Shown: positions 1 through 10,770 of the stretch, piece by piece | How positions within the stretch are numbered: position 1 is the first letter of the stretch | Layout of the letters: every line of letters begins with the position of its first letter | From: Chaetoderma sp. LZ-2023a | Taxonomy: Eukaryota; Mollusca; Caudofoveata; Chaetodermatida; Chaetodermatidae | Reading direction: 5' to 3' | NCBI GenBank assembly: GCA_034401795.1 | Contig: CM067370.1 | Span: 105,317,387-105,381,386, forward strand | Length of the DNA stretch: 64,000 nt | Program-made: the position numbers and the translations under genes | The notes under the pieces: model-generated | Told to the model about the DNA's origin: nothing | Seen by the model: the letters and a program-made list of their open reading frames with translations, nothing else | The model's database searches: none

Positions 1-88
1 ACTATCGGATAAATGGTTTGACTGCCATCTTGGTTTGTTTTCCCGCCATAGGCTCCAATAGTAAAGCAATGGGGAATTCTTTAAACGA

Positions 89-120
<32 letters not shown>

Positions 121-672
121 TTATATTTGGGAGGAAGAATTCATAGGGCATAGAGATCTACGTTTGTTCAAATGAACCAGATCGGCCAATTTGTCCGGCG
201 GCCATCGTGGATTTAGGCCGATTTTAGGAAACATCTTTAAAAATCTTCTCCGAAACGGCTTGGGGGTGTTGATGCAAACCTCATGAAATATGATTTATGG
301 CAAGGGAACTTGATTGGTCAAATGGTTCGGCGGCTATTCTCCAGAAGCGCTGAAGGGATCGTGCCAAAATTTGGCAGATATGATTAGGGCCTAAGGGCCA
401 TTAAAGTTTGTTCAAGAGAAGTTGATCCGTCAAAAAACATGGCCGCCGTGGGCCCATCAAAATATAACATGTTTGGTGGCCATATTGGATTTTTTTATTT
501 GATTGATTTTGAGGCCGAAATTGTTTTTATGTGTTTGGGTATTGTGATCTCAAATTTGCAATTTTCGAAACTGTCAGATAAATGGTTTGCTGGCCATCTT
601 GTTGATAAAGAGCATTCTAGTTGAAATGCCTATTGTCCAGGTGAGTGATACAGGCCCCTTGGGCCTCTTGTT
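1..672 (+). repeat. A-family dispersed repeat, 3' part
   Basis: This is the end of a repeat that begins before the window. It is built of phrases seen again at 17.5-19.6, 25.3-26.5 and 29.9-32.3 kb, such as CCATCTTGG, GTTTGTTCAA and the run around an ATGGCCGCC. It ends with CCAGGTGAGTGATACAGG, then a GGCCCC/GGGCC hairpin and CTCTTGTT at 672. Short open frames inside it are repeat sequence and not genes. The orientation is given by the conserved hairpin end. Confidence 0.75.
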
Positions 673-817
673 ATAAAAATAATATTCATTGCATGAAGCT
701 GCTATTAATCAACATTCAAAGTAACCATGATTTCCGAAATTGCATTTGTATTACACAATGATATGAGATAAAAATCAACAAACTGGATTTTTAAATATTC
801 CTAAGTAGAAAAAATTT

Positions 818-895
818 GACATGCTCATGAGTGCATCTGACTGTTGGGAGCGACATGCTCATGAGGGCATCTGACTGTTGGGAGCCACATGCTCT
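818..895. repeat. 34-bp tandem duplication with partial third unit
   Basis: The unit beginning GACATGCTCATGAG and ending TGTTGGGAGC is at 818-851 and again at 852-885 with one change. A third copy breaks off after CACATGCTC. No function is implied. Confidence 0.8.
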
Positions 896-1943
896 CAGTG
901 ATTTTAACATGCATTTGCATCAGGGCACCCACTAAGTTACAGCACTGGACAATGCTCTCCTCGTAAAGCCTATGCCACTCTATCCCACCCCATCATCGGG
1001 AGAAATTTAAGAATAAAAACTAGGGATGGCTTAAAGACGTTGTGAGGACTAGATACCCGATCGCTCTGATTAACTTCACAATCATCCTACAGGTTCTCCT
1101 TTACTAGAAGAACAAAATGCTTTTTACATTTTTGTAATCGGCCCAGCCAAAGCTGAGATAAGCATGTAGCAACCACCTTGACAACCAAACGTTTTTAGCT
1201 ATCGCGCTAGAGTTGTGATGTCACACCGGGATGACACCAATTACTAGTAGTCTAGATTATTATCTCGGCCAGTAGGGGAGCATAGCTAGGCTCTCTACTG
1301 CTGCGCGTATTAGGCACCTATGCACCTATTCCTTGACAATTTATTGTTCACACAGGGACACTACATTGTTCGAGATGCACAAAGGTTCAATAATATCGAA
1401 GTTGATGATGTTTTTGTTGATTAAACTTAAAGGACAGACCTCATGGTCACGGAGCCTGACATCACAATTCTAACGTATAGGCAGGCCTGTTAGATGTGAC
1501 AGTAACATCGGATTTCGTGTACGTGAATTAGGCTATGTTTAATCAAACCCACCCACGCTCTTGTAATACAATTCTACAAATGCATATGTATCTTATCTTT
1601 CTAGATTGACTGCAGGGAATTTGCATAGATGATAGGTATGCATGTACACAAATGTACAACTTTTTAGATGATAGTTAAGTAGGCCTACACCGCTCAGTGC
1701 ACGTAGGATCGCAATTTATCATTGTGTGGGCTTATAAATAAATTTATTATTGCAAAATAGCACTTACTCCAGTTATGTGTTTAAAATTAACTAAAATGAC
1801 AGGTAAATATAAATTAATCTAATCTAAACTAATCTATTTGCGTATAGGCCACGGTTTGTTTACAATTTAGGCAGCGGTCGAGGCGCGTAGCGAGGCTTTC
1901 ACTGCCGTCCGCACGCTTATAGTACACTTTAAATAACATATAC

Positions 1944-2012
1944 TGTTGAATATTTTGAACATAATTAGGTTGGATTTCAACCCAAATTGTGTTCAAAATA
2001 TTCAACATAACG
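1944..2012. repeat. Palindromic element, hairpin-B family
   Basis: TGTTGAATATTTTGAACA on the left is mirrored by GTTCAAAATATTCAAC on the right, with a short centre. The same arms recur at about 11.2, 15.1, 38.3, 41.9, 43.0, 44.5, 50.8 and 60.8 kb, so this is one copy of a dispersed MITE-like family. Confidence 0.7.
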
Positions 2013-2290
2013 TTTCTTGTATCGTGTTTATATGGTTATAACTAACATATTTGTGTTTTTGCTTTGGAAGCATTTAAACTTATTTATAAGCTGCACTGTA
2101 AGTAAAGATGACACGCTAGCGACCTCTGAACATCTGTCAGTTCACCTACCTATTTAAAATTTGTCCATCCGCTACAGTTTTGCTTTTTCATAACATTGAA
2201 ATATGAGTGTATGCGACTTCCATACATGGAAGATGTTGGTTTGAAAACGATATAGTTCATATGGTTGTCACAGGCGTGACGCCCCCAACA

Positions 2291-2318
<28 letters not shown>
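2291..2318. repeat. Poly-C tract of 28 bases
   Basis: An uninterrupted run of C followed by a CT-rich tail. It creates false proline-rich and glycine-rich reading frames on the two strands. Confidence 0.95.
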
Positions 2319-2321
<3 letters not shown>

Positions 2322-3079
2322 TCCCCCACCCCCATACACACACCAACGTACGTGTTGACCCGTACATGCCTCTACATTATTATTATACAAACACATTGCC
2401 AAAAGCTTAACATTCTAATCAGTAATCACGGGAAATTCCACATAGGACACACTGACACACATTGTACATTCGTAATCTACAGAAAAGGTTGTAACTGCAC
2501 TCTGTAGCCTATACATTTAGATATGAGTAATAGTACAATTATAGCCATCGTCAACCTCTCCCACTCACCTTGATCATCACACCACCCCTGATATTACATA
2601 GTACACCCAGTCCTTTCAAGAATGGTAATGGATCCGCAATTAGGCCTACTAGACTACAGAGTATTTGTCACATGCATTGAAATATTGCCTATTGTCAGCA
2701 TTGCCCATGGTTTACCGTAGTTATAGGCCTATTATTATGTGAATATAGCTATACATGAAACCATTAAAAATGAGTAAATATCATAATAGATTTTTAAAAA
2801 TCATGATTTTTTATTTCTTGAAGACTTAGCTTCAACCTGACATAATTTATGTTATGGTAGATGAAGTCTATCCTGTTAAATGCACGTTTTAAAATATGTT
2901 ACCTTTGTACTACAGACAGAGAAATATTGACCCAGCTCACAGCGCCGTTCCCGGTGTGACATCACAGCGAGTGGTGATGTGATTCAGATTGAGGCGTCAT
3001 TTAATCTCGTTATTTGGGCTGCCTAACATATTTTTCTCACTCCAAAGTGACGCTATTGTGTTTAAATAGTGTAATAGAC

Positions 3080-3569
3080 CATAAAATTAATTGAAACTCA
3101 TTATCGACCGCAAGTCCTCACAAGACCTTTAAAAGCACCGCACTCAAGTTGCAGAAATCTATCCATTTGCAAATATATGTACAATATTGGGACTTTGTGG
3201 TGGCTGACCATGAATTCAACAGTGTACTCATAACTATTTTGGTAACACTCCTGACTAAGCGCTTCCTGGCCAAAAGACATGCCATTAGATTTAGTCAAGG
3301 TCCTAATTCGATGGACTGCATCTAGATGGGGCAATGACAGAAGCCTTGGTTTCTACCACAGAAGCAGTAGGCGAACTAAAACCGGGTACCAAGATTGACG
3401 TGTCCAGTTTGGCACCACCATTTCTCCTGTCGCTTTAATGTCTGTCACCACTTTCCGAAGGGTCTTCAAAATCACACTGAATGGTGGAAAAACAAAAGAT
3501 TTTACTTCTCCAATGTAACAAAAAAGTATCCACAGCAATGGCCTCAGAATCATGGGGCCAGGAAACAAA
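3080..3569 (-). pseudogene. DIRS-C relic, 3' half: post-RNase H linker and start of tyrosine recombinase
   Basis: On the minus strand, reading down from 3569, the sequence encodes FVSWPHDSEAIAVDTF, then after a frameshift PPFSVILKTLRKV and later VVPNWTRQSWYPVL. These match the region that follows RNase H in DIRS-order retrotransposons (usual form YVSW.PDP.A.AVDAFS and P.W..Q.W.P.L). Further down are a stop and SLPHLDAVHRIRTL, then SNGMSFG, which resembles the beginning of the recombinase part. The catalytic recombinase core is absent, so the copy stops or is deleted near 3080. The other half of the same element lies at 9895-10240, with DIRS-1 inserted between them. This is an old, non-functional copy. 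Confidence 0.75.
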
Positions 3570-3601
3570 AGTTGTTATTACACCACAAAAACATCCATTA
3601 C

Positions 3602-3857
3602 CGTTCAATCACTACTTGCTAAATCAATTATTAGCATTTTGCTATCAGAATAAGATTTTTATGCCTGCATACACACCTCCCCATGCCTAATCCTATTCTT
3701 ATGGACCCTCAACCAGGCTACTGGTTGAGTCCCATCTCCAGCCTACCATCAGGTATAGCCTGGCACCAGTCTATACTCACCTCATAGTGAGGCTTGTCGC
3801 TAAGTGCGCTCGCGCATGCGCATTAGAGCCCGAATAGGAAAGAAATGCACTTTTCAA
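3602..3857. repeat. DIRS-1 left inverted terminal repeat
   Basis: Runs from TCAATCACTACTTGCTA through CATGCCTAATCCTATTC to GCGCATTAGAGCCCG. Its reverse complement is found, with scattered differences, at 9575-9822. The outermost 30 bases (from about 3571) are unique to the left end and are copied in the ICR. Confidence 0.88.
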
Positions 3858-4015
3858 TTATTCTGCAGGCAGAATAGTTGTCTAAAAATATTTGTATAAG
3901 TTTTTGTGTTTTGCGCTGTGTCAGTGATACCTTTTGACTTTATATCTCGGAAGAATATGCCCAATATGAAGTCAATCCTCCCTAAGTTGCGTCTAGGAAG
4001 TATAATTGTGTTTAT

Positions 4016-4640
4016 ATGGTATCTTATAGACGAATTTTATATATTACCGGTTTGCGCGAAGATCGTTTTGCTTCGTGGTATCTTGATTATTATGCCTATC
4101 CTTACTTCATAATCATCATTAATAATGTCCAGTCCATTTCTAGAGCCTGTAACGAATTGTCAGATACGGCAAAGTGTTCATCGTCAAAATGTGATCGTCA
4201 TCACTCTATCGAGTTCGCCGGGCACATCTGTGCGAAGTGTACATCCGGTACACCCAATTCTATGTGTGGAATTTGTAAAGGGTGGCCGGTTTCGGTAGCG
4301 AAAGCATTTTGATTTGATTTTTAAAGATTTGTCTGTCACAATCGCTCGTCTGGAAATTCTGACGCCGGGTTGGCGCTTTTTGCGAGGTTCGAATATTTTG
4401 CCTCGGTGCTGACTAAATCTCTCGATGAGCAAATATCTTCTGCTATTAAGGAGGCCAAATAAGCAAGAAAGTTCTTCAAGTTCGGAGGATAGCCCGAAGG
4501 CTAGCGGGCGTTCCCGCAAATGGGGAATGTCGGCCCCTCTAACCTCGATGCAGGTTAGTGTCACCAAAGCAGAAGTCAAGAGCATCCAAGCTCTTGAAGG
4601 TGTGCTCGATGCAGTGCACCAGATAAAATCCACATAAGAC
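4016..4640 (+). pseudogene. DIRS-1 gag-like relic with Cys/His motif
   Basis: The frame from 4016 to 4312 contains CSSSKCDRHHSIEFAGHIC, then CAKC and CGICKGW. The arrangement C-x-x-x-x-C, H, C-x-x-C, G, C-x-x-C, W matches the N-terminal cysteine motif of the gag in DIRS-2 at 47317-47424 (CHKCNRF, CVACAKC, CDVCAKW). The frame then breaks. A following open segment (4425-4637) is Ser/Lys-rich and may be the next piece of the same protein. No complete protein can be read. A 202-residue antisense open frame over this stretch has no recognisable features. Confidence 0.6.
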
Positions 4641-4689
4641 TTGAGGGTGACGGGCATAACCCTCAAGCCGTGGTGGCGTCGGCTGAAAC

Positions 4690-5575
4690 CGGCGTCTATA
4701 AGGCCAGTCCTTATGAGAATGCCAGTTTTACGGTGGTTCCGGTCGTTAAGTTCCGTTGTGGTGGACTCGGGTTTACTTCCGTTTTTCCGCATCTCAGTCT
4801 TTTTCCGTCCGAACTTCGGTCTAGCAAGACATCCGGGTCTTCAAGATCCGGTTCCTTCTTCGGTGGTTTCCGTTTCTGGTAGGACTTCCGGTTTAGTGGG
4901 TAATCCAGGTTGGTAAGATCCGGTTACCACTTCCGTTCGGCCACTTCCGGTCTGTCTTCCGGTTAGGTAGGACATCCTGGTCCTAGAGATCTGGTACCTA
5001 CTTCCGTTTCCGGTTCTATTAGCGCTTCCGGACATTCCGGATATCCGGAGTCTGAGGACTCCTTTTATTTTCGAATTCCGGCAGAGGCTTTTCCGTTTCC
5101 GGTTTCAGTCAGTACACTTCCGCTTCCGGTCTTAGGGGTGTACTTCCGGGTCGTCCAGACCTGGATAGACTTCCGATTTCTATTTCCGGTTTCAGGAGAG
5201 CTTCCAGAAGAATGCATATCCGGGTTGGACCCGGCATTGCATTGTTCATCAATTTCCGGTTCCGTTTTTTCAGTTTCCTCTTCCGGTTATTCTGTACAGC
5301 AGGGTTGGAGGATCTTGATCAGTTTCCGGTAGTCTACTTCCGGTTTTATCCATTTCCTTTTCCTTTTTTCCACATCCTGATTTCGTACAGCCAGGGATAG
5401 GGTCATTTCCGGTTTTACCCGGCATTTCATTGTTCATCCATTTCCGGTTTTTCAGCTTCCTCTTCCGGTAATTTTGTACATCCGGGTTGTACGATTTTGA
5501 TCAGTGTCCGGTAGTATACTTCCGGTTTATGCATTTCCGTTTCCCTTTTTCCACATCCGCTTTCCTAGAATCTAG
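4690..5575. repeat. TTCCGG-rich low-complexity segment inside DIRS-1
   Basis: The palindromic hexamer TTCCGG occurs about twenty times in 0.9 kb, mostly as ACTTCCGG, TTTCCGG or GATCCGG, with irregular spacing. It lies downstream of the gag Cys/His motif, where other DIRS gags carry their variable middle. Reading frames here are short and rich in Phe, Arg and Ser. It may be an expanded coding repeat that has decayed, or a non-coding array. Confidence 0.7.
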
Positions 5576-7450
5576 TCATCTTCTTGCCTAAGAATTAGTC
5601 TTAATTTCCTTATTTGTTTAATATTGGGAATGTTTAATGGCTGAAAATATTCATACCAAGGCATTGCCAGTCTTGTAGTCTCTCTTGGAATTGTAGTCTA
5701 TTCAGACATTTATTTGTTTATCAGGGACAATTTTCAACGTAATTAAAGACTCTCCTGACTAGTTACCGTACGGGATGTTGTTGCAGATTATTTTATATGC
5801 GCATTTCATCAGCCGATAAGTCAGTGTGTATTTTACGCATTATTTCGAGATACGATTTTTGCTTTCATCCAACTTTAGATGGCCAGTTGTCTTCGGGCCA
5901 TTCAGCCTTTTTTCTCGCTCCTTTTACCTCTTATGTTGGCAGGTTGACATATTTATTTGTGGATGGGATAACCCTGATTTTTAAGTAAATCGTAGTATAA
6001 TTTTGTCAGTCGCTGAAAAGAATTAGATTCAGTAGAGGTTTCATAGGATCATTATGAGTACAGGATAATGTCAAACAAGTACATTATTCGCTTAGAAAAG
6101 ATAATCAATCGGATAAAGGGGCAGGAAGGAGGAATATGAGTCGGATTCGTCTTATGCGTTGACATAGTTTTGGTGAGTTCGTTTTGTTTTCATTTTTTCC
6201 AGATTTTGTTTGTTTTTCCTTTTATAGCGTAATTTTTGCTCTATTTTGACTGGGTTGCTGCGGGCCTTTGGACGGTGGTTCGGGGGGCGGGGCTCGGGGT
6301 TTGCTGGGTATTTTGGGTACAGTTTGGCTGAGGGTTGTTGGTGATGCCACCAGCAATTTTCGGTCGGATTATTCCCGGACTATTCAGTGATTATTGGGTT
6401 TTTGCTCGTTGAGATTGTTGTCCGGGGTCTGGCGGCGGGCCGGTTGGAGTGGGGTTGGGGTTGCGTTGGAGGGGGGGAAGGGCGGACGAGAATCTTTGGA
6501 TTTAAGCATCCACCAACTATTTTCGGTCAAACTGTTTTCTAAATCTTTGCAAGTCCAGAGATATTACAGTTTTAATATGTCGTTTGCAAAATTCAGTATT
6601 CAATCAGTTAATATCTAGTATCAGTGTTCAATCTTTCCTTTCTTTGGGGTTTCTAACACAATGTCATTTGTTAGTACAAAGATGAAATTATTGATGCTAA
6701 GACTATAAATATAAGAATCAATAAATTTAGTAAAATCTTTTAAGTTTCTGCCTCTTGGCATAAATATCGAATTGTTTAGGAGATCTTATGTATCAGCAAG
6801 CCCGAGCGGCTAGGCAACCGTTGATGTATTCAATACAAATTTTTATTAAATCTCCATTGTTATACGATGGTTTAATTAGATAGTCTAATGTTGGCCATAG
6901 TTCTCTTATCAGGACCTTGTCATGTATTCTTTTCATAGAATTGTGATGACGGTCATCACTAGTAACTTTCCCGTAGTTCATGTAGATCTCGGGCACATGA
7001 TTTGGCTATATCTTGACTATAAGCACTCTCATAGACTTACTATGGGGTTTTGGTTTGCCACAATCTCTGGTTAAATCTCTGTAAATAATATTATCTATAA
7101 TTTTTGCAGAGTCTTTAGCATTATTAATAAGTTAGGCTATACTGATATGACCCTTTTTGGTCTCCATTCAGAGTAAGCGGTATTATTAAAATATCCATAA
7201 TAAACGTGAGTTACCTATTTAGTGAGGGTTAAGCATTATGATATAGCCCAGGATTTTTGGCATATGTAATCTATCTGTTTTCTATGAGCAGTCCTCTTTA
7301 GCATATAGTAAGTTTGACACTTCTTTAAGGGGGGCCTTATTAAAAGGGGCTAGATATTCTTGGATCTAGAATCCTTCTATTTAGTCTCTTCTTCCAAAAT
7401 GGTCTTCTGTTCCTTATTATTAGAAGCTATTAGCTTTAGAGGGGTTGTTG
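5576..7450 (+). other. Decayed middle of DIRS-1, expected RT/RNase H region
   Basis: By comparison with DIRS-2 this stretch should hold reverse transcriptase and RNase H, but no clear motif survives. A weak trace is FGLPQSLVKSL near 7048-7080, which could be a remnant of the usual FGL.(T/S)AP..F.K. It also contains a G-rich patch (6240-6480). The stretch is probably a mixture of decayed RT and unrelated sequence. Confidence 0.3.
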
Positions 7451-7599
7451 CTTGTCTATGATTGGCAAGGAGTCTAGAGAAGAGGCTATTCATTGGAAAG
7501 TAGATCCAGGCTTCTGTGCATTGGTTGGATTGTCTGTTAGGCTTCTAAATCTCGATTCGTTCAGTCATTGCCATGGTTTTTTTCTTTCATTTTTAGAAG

Positions 7600-8660
7600 G
7601 AGGAATGAGGTTTAGTCTTATGGATTGTCCTTTAGTAGAGCTGTTCGCGGCCTCTCTGAATGCTCAGATCTTCTCTTACATGTATCCTTTTCCGGACAGT
7701 CAAGCCCTGGGGTTGGATGCTCTGTCTCAGTAGTGGACAGGAATGTTCGCCTATGCCTTCTCTCGAACGATTTTGATTCAGTTAGTTTTGAAGAGGGTAA
7801 AGGATCAGGTTTGCGAAATTCTTCTGATAGCTCCCTTTTGGCCAAAGAGGATTTGGTTTTTAGACCTAGATTTCTGGTAGATTTCCCTCTTCTTCTTCCC
7901 GTATACTGGGATACTAAGACTTTTAATGGCTTTATTAGAGGTCTAAGTAATATTCGTCTTCAGATTGCTACGCCTGTACCTTCCTGGAGTTTGGCTTTGG
8001 TTCTTCAAGTTTTGGCAGGTCGCCATTTTGAACCTATTTATTCTACCATTAGTAAGCTTGTTTTTGTTTTAATTGTCAAAGCTGTTGTTTCTTGTTGCTA
8101 CAGCCTCTGCTGGAAGGCATTCAAGAGATTCATGCTCTTTCTGCTGAAAAGGAGAGATTTATAGGTTCAGGAGAGGGCTTGGTTTGATATCCCAGAAGGA
8201 ATTTTTTTATCTAAAACTCAAACTAACCGCTATCCCGCTAGTCCGATCATTTTAAAAATCTTTTTCATCTGTCGCCATCCAAAAAATTTTGGTGTCCTAG
8301 TAAGGCATTAGGAACATTCAATCAGCGATCAGAGGTTATAAGAGTCGATCCATCTCATTTATGTTTTTCCTACGAGGAAGAGTTATCTAAGCCGGTCTCT
8401 AATTCTTCGATTGACAGATGGATTTTTGAGAGAATAATTAAGCCTTGTTATGAGATAGCCTCACCGGATCAAGTTAATCTCCCTTATTAAAGCCGATGAC
8501 GTTAGAGGTAGGGCTACTTCTTTCGCTCTTTTGGAGGGTTCGTCTTTAGATGAGTTCATGCAGGTGGCAGGAGGGAAATGTGAATACACCTTTACATCCT
8601 TTTATCTCAAAGACCAGAGTGCAGCAGCTTCCTTCTTTCATAATATTTCCACTTTTAACT
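7600..8660 (+). pseudogene. DIRS-1 post-RNase H linker and tyrosine recombinase, broken
   Basis: The segment starts with PLVELFAASLNAQIFSYM and PFPDSQALGLDALSQ, then a TAG at 7731-7733, and in the same or neighbouring frames TGMFAYAFSRTILI and ILLIAPFWPKRIWF. These align with DIRS-2 at 56100-56340. From 7930 come IATPVPSWSLALVLQVL and FEP, matching the recombinase at 56800-56870. The end (8490-8660) reads DVRGRATSFALLEGSSLDEF, AGGKCEYTF and SFYLKDQSAAASFFHNIST followed by TAA. The usual H-x-x-R is D-x-x-R here, the W before the tyrosine is lost, and the tyrosine of FYLKD remains. Several stops and frameshifts make it a pseudogene. Confidence 0.8.
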
Positions 8661-9310
8661 AAAAAAGCCGAAGACCATTTACCAAGCGCTTCCCACCATT
8701 TTCGTTAGGACTCTGCGTCTGTGAGAAATGGTGAGAGTCTTCTGTTGGTTTTTATTTATTTCTTTAAGTTCAAGTTGTTCTTATTTGCTAATCATGGTGT
8801 GATTGACCTAAATGCACTATTAGGTTATGTTATTAGCATTTGGATAAGATTGGTTTAATTTTATCCTTGTTTGTTAACTAAAAAAGCCGAAGACTATTTA
8901 CCAAGCACTTCCCACCATTTTTCGTTGGGACTATGCGTCTGTGAGAAATGGTGAGAGTCTTCTTTTGGTTTTTAGTTATTTCTTTAAGTTCAAGTTGTTC
9001 TTATTTGCTAATCATGGTGTGATTGAGCTAAATGCACTATTAGGTTATGTTATTAGCATTTGGATAAGATTGGTTTAATTTTATCCTTGTTTGTTAAATA
9101 AAAAAGCCGAAGACTATTTACCAAGCACTTCCCACCATTTTCGTTAGGACTATGCGTCTGTGAGAAATGGTGAGAGTCTTCTTTTGGTTTTTATTTATTT
9201 CTTTAAGTTCAAGTTGTTCTTATTTGCTAATCACGGTGTGATTGAGCTAAATGCACTATAATGTTATGTTATTAACATTGGGATAAGATTGGTTTGATTT
9301 TTATCCTGGT
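8661..9310. repeat. Three tandem copies of a ~219-bp unit in DIRS-1 3' region
   Basis: Units start AAAAAAGCCGAAGAC at 8661, 8880 and 9100, periods 219 and 220 bp, and are nearly identical. Each carries an inverted pair in its first 90 bases: GAAGAC with CCACCATTTT is mirrored by AAATGGTGAGAGTCTTC, so the unit RNA could fold. The array begins at the stop codon of the recombinase relic and ends before the ICR. Confidence 0.92.
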
Positions 9311-9374
9311 TTACTGATTCTCTAATCTCCTCCCACCTTATGTGGACAGGGGGCACTGACCAAATCTACGGGTT

Positions 9375-9504
9375 TAGCAAGTAGTGATTGAACGGTAATG
9401 GATGTTTTTGTGGTGTAATAACAACCCCCCACAGACCCCCCCTTGCGGGTTGGTCTGTTGTTTTATTAACCACTATAAAAACATACTTACCGTTCAATCA
9501 CTAC
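9375..9504. repeat. DIRS-1 internal complementary region (ICR)
   Basis: The first half (9375-9425) is the reverse complement of the left outer end (3572-3621). The second half (9426-9504) is the reverse complement of the right outer end (about 9806-9890). Such a region is known in DIRS elements to template circularisation. One small difference is a 6-base insertion (AGGGTG) near the right terminus compared with the ICR. Confidence 0.88.
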
Positions 9505-9574
9505 GACCCGGCCTCAACCACCCCGCGTGGTAAGATTTGAGAATCAGACTTTAAATATTTTGCACTTAAATTTA

Positions 9575-9892
9575 GAAAAGTGAATCTGTTTCCTATTCGG
9601 GCTCTAATGCGCATGCGCTTAGCAACAAGCCTCACTATGAGGTGAGTATAGACTGGTGCCAGTCTATACCTGATGGTAGGCTGGAGATGGGACTCAACCA
9701 GTAGCCTGGTTGAGGGTCCATAGGAATAGGATTAGGCATGGGGATGTGTGTATGCAGGCATAAAAATCTTATTCTGATAGCAAAATGCAAATAATTGATT
9801 TAGCAAGTAGTGATTGAACAGTAAGTATGTTTTTATAGTGGTTAATAAAACAACAGACCAACCCGCAAGGGGGGTCTGTGAGGGTGGGGGGT
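9575..9892. repeat. DIRS-1 right inverted terminal repeat and outer end
   Basis: 9575-9822 is the inverted partner of 3602-3857. The outer end continues through ACAGACCAACCCGC to the G-run before TTAATC at about 9892. The last part is unique to this end and is also copied in the ICR. Confidence 0.85.
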
Positions 9893-9894
9893 TA

Positions 9895-10240
9895 ATCTTA
9901 TAATTCAATCGAGAGGCAAAAAGGCTCCAAAATGATGCATAATGTTTTCAAATTCTTGAGAGAGCAAAGACCATTCCATCCTGTCTGCCTCAACATTCAA
10001 TGAATCAGGCAAGTGAGAAGTGGATAACCAAATATTTCGATCAATACACCACGAACAAATTAGATTTGAAGCAGGAGATTTAGTTCCTTCCATGTGATTC
10101 AAGTAGATTACAGCTGTAGAGTTATCTGTCCTTACCTGAACATGAATATCGGTTTTGGATACTAAGGATTAGAAACCGAATAAAACTGCTTTTGGTTCCA
10201 ACACGTTAATGTGACCATTTTTCTCAATCGATGACGATCT
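9895..10240 (-). pseudogene. DIRS-C relic, 5' half: RNase H domain
   Basis: On the minus strand from 10240 the frame reads SGGRSSSIEKNGHINVLEP, KAVLFGF, a stop, SLVSKTDIHVQVRTDNSTA, VIYLNHMEG, then WCIDRNIWLSTSHLPDSLN and VEADRMEW. This is the RNase H of DIRS-order elements; the motif RTDNSTA is diagnostic and recurs in DIRS-2 at 55854. After HFGAF a one-base shift gives FASRLNYKI right at the border with DIRS-1. The text resumes as FVSW on the far side of DIRS-1 at 3569. The copy has one stop and one frameshift in this part and nothing recognisable upstream of 10345. Confidence 0.85.
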
Positions 10241-10770
10241 GCCACCAGATTTCTGACCAAATAGAGATATTCCTCAAGACTACCACAGAGGATGGTCTGC
10301 GCAGGTGTTGCCATTAAAGTTTTAATGACATACCAACATAGCATTCCTTATTGTTAAAAGACGTGTGTATATATATATTCAAATTGATGTTGTACATTAG
10401 TTATCAGCAATGAATTGTTTAAATTATTAATGTCTGTGTATAGAATAGAGTAAATCACAGCGCCTTCAATTCCTGGTGAGACAAGAGTGAGAGATGCAAC
10501 ATCAATCATTTAAGAACATGATCATTTAATTGTCATCAAGTTTGTATAGAATTAGGGATTGAGAAAGATTAATTATAGACATGGGACTCCATGGCACGAA
10601 TATCATATTCCTGGCGTCATACAGCTGTTCATACACCACAAAACATCTCCGGTTGACAGATGTTGTTGCGTAGTCATTATATATCAAATATATATAGCAT
10701 AGCAAATTCATTTAGATAATCAATACTGTTAATAATAACAATACTTTGATGATTTTGAAACTAAATTGAC
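10241..10770. other. Non-coding stretch, nothing recognised
   Basis: Apart from a possible few codons of upstream DIRS-C sequence near 10250-10345, I see no gene, repeat unit or RNA here. It is AT-rich with a short TA run near 10366-10376. Confidence 0.5.

Larger units (their letters stand above)
673..3079. other. Non-coding AT-rich stretch, nothing gene-like
   Basis: No exon, conserved domain or RNA gene was recognised in this 2.4 kb. It holds a short tandem duplication (818-895), a small palindrome (about 1944-2012) and a poly-C tract (2291-2318), listed separately. The word TAGGCCTA is frequent. It is probably intron of the host gene. Confidence 0.6.
3571..9892 (+). mobile_element. DIRS-order retrotransposon DIRS-1 (decayed, about 6.3 kb)
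   Basis: DIRS elements use a tyrosine recombinase instead of an integrase and carry inverted terminal repeats plus an internal complementary region (ICR). All three structural parts are visible here: a left terminus from about 3571, a right terminus to about 9892, inverted repeats of about 250 bp (3602-3857 against 9575-9822), and an ICR at 9375-9504 that carries the complements of both outer ends. A gag-type cysteine/histidine motif lies at 4170-4290 and recombinase remains end at 8660. The reverse transcriptase part is barely recognisable. The element interrupts an older DIRS relic on the opposite strand (3080-3569 and 9895-10240). End positions may be off by a few bases because the junctions are T- and G-rich. 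Confidence 0.88.

Noticed and set aside
439-624. Possible small protein starting MAAVGPSKYNM
   Set aside because: The same text recurs, with stops, in other A-family repeat copies (for example 25976-26161), so it is repeat sequence.
2150-2410. Pro-rich and Gly-rich open frames on opposite strands
   Set aside because: They are produced by the poly-C tract at 2291-2318.
4184-4792. 202-codon minus-strand open frame
   Set aside because: It is antisense to the DIRS-1 gag relic, which carries the matching Cys/His motif on the plus strand. No domain is visible in the antisense frame.
8661-9310. Regular repeats considered as a CRISPR array
   Set aside because: Units are 219 bp and contiguous without spacers, in a eukaryotic retrotransposon.
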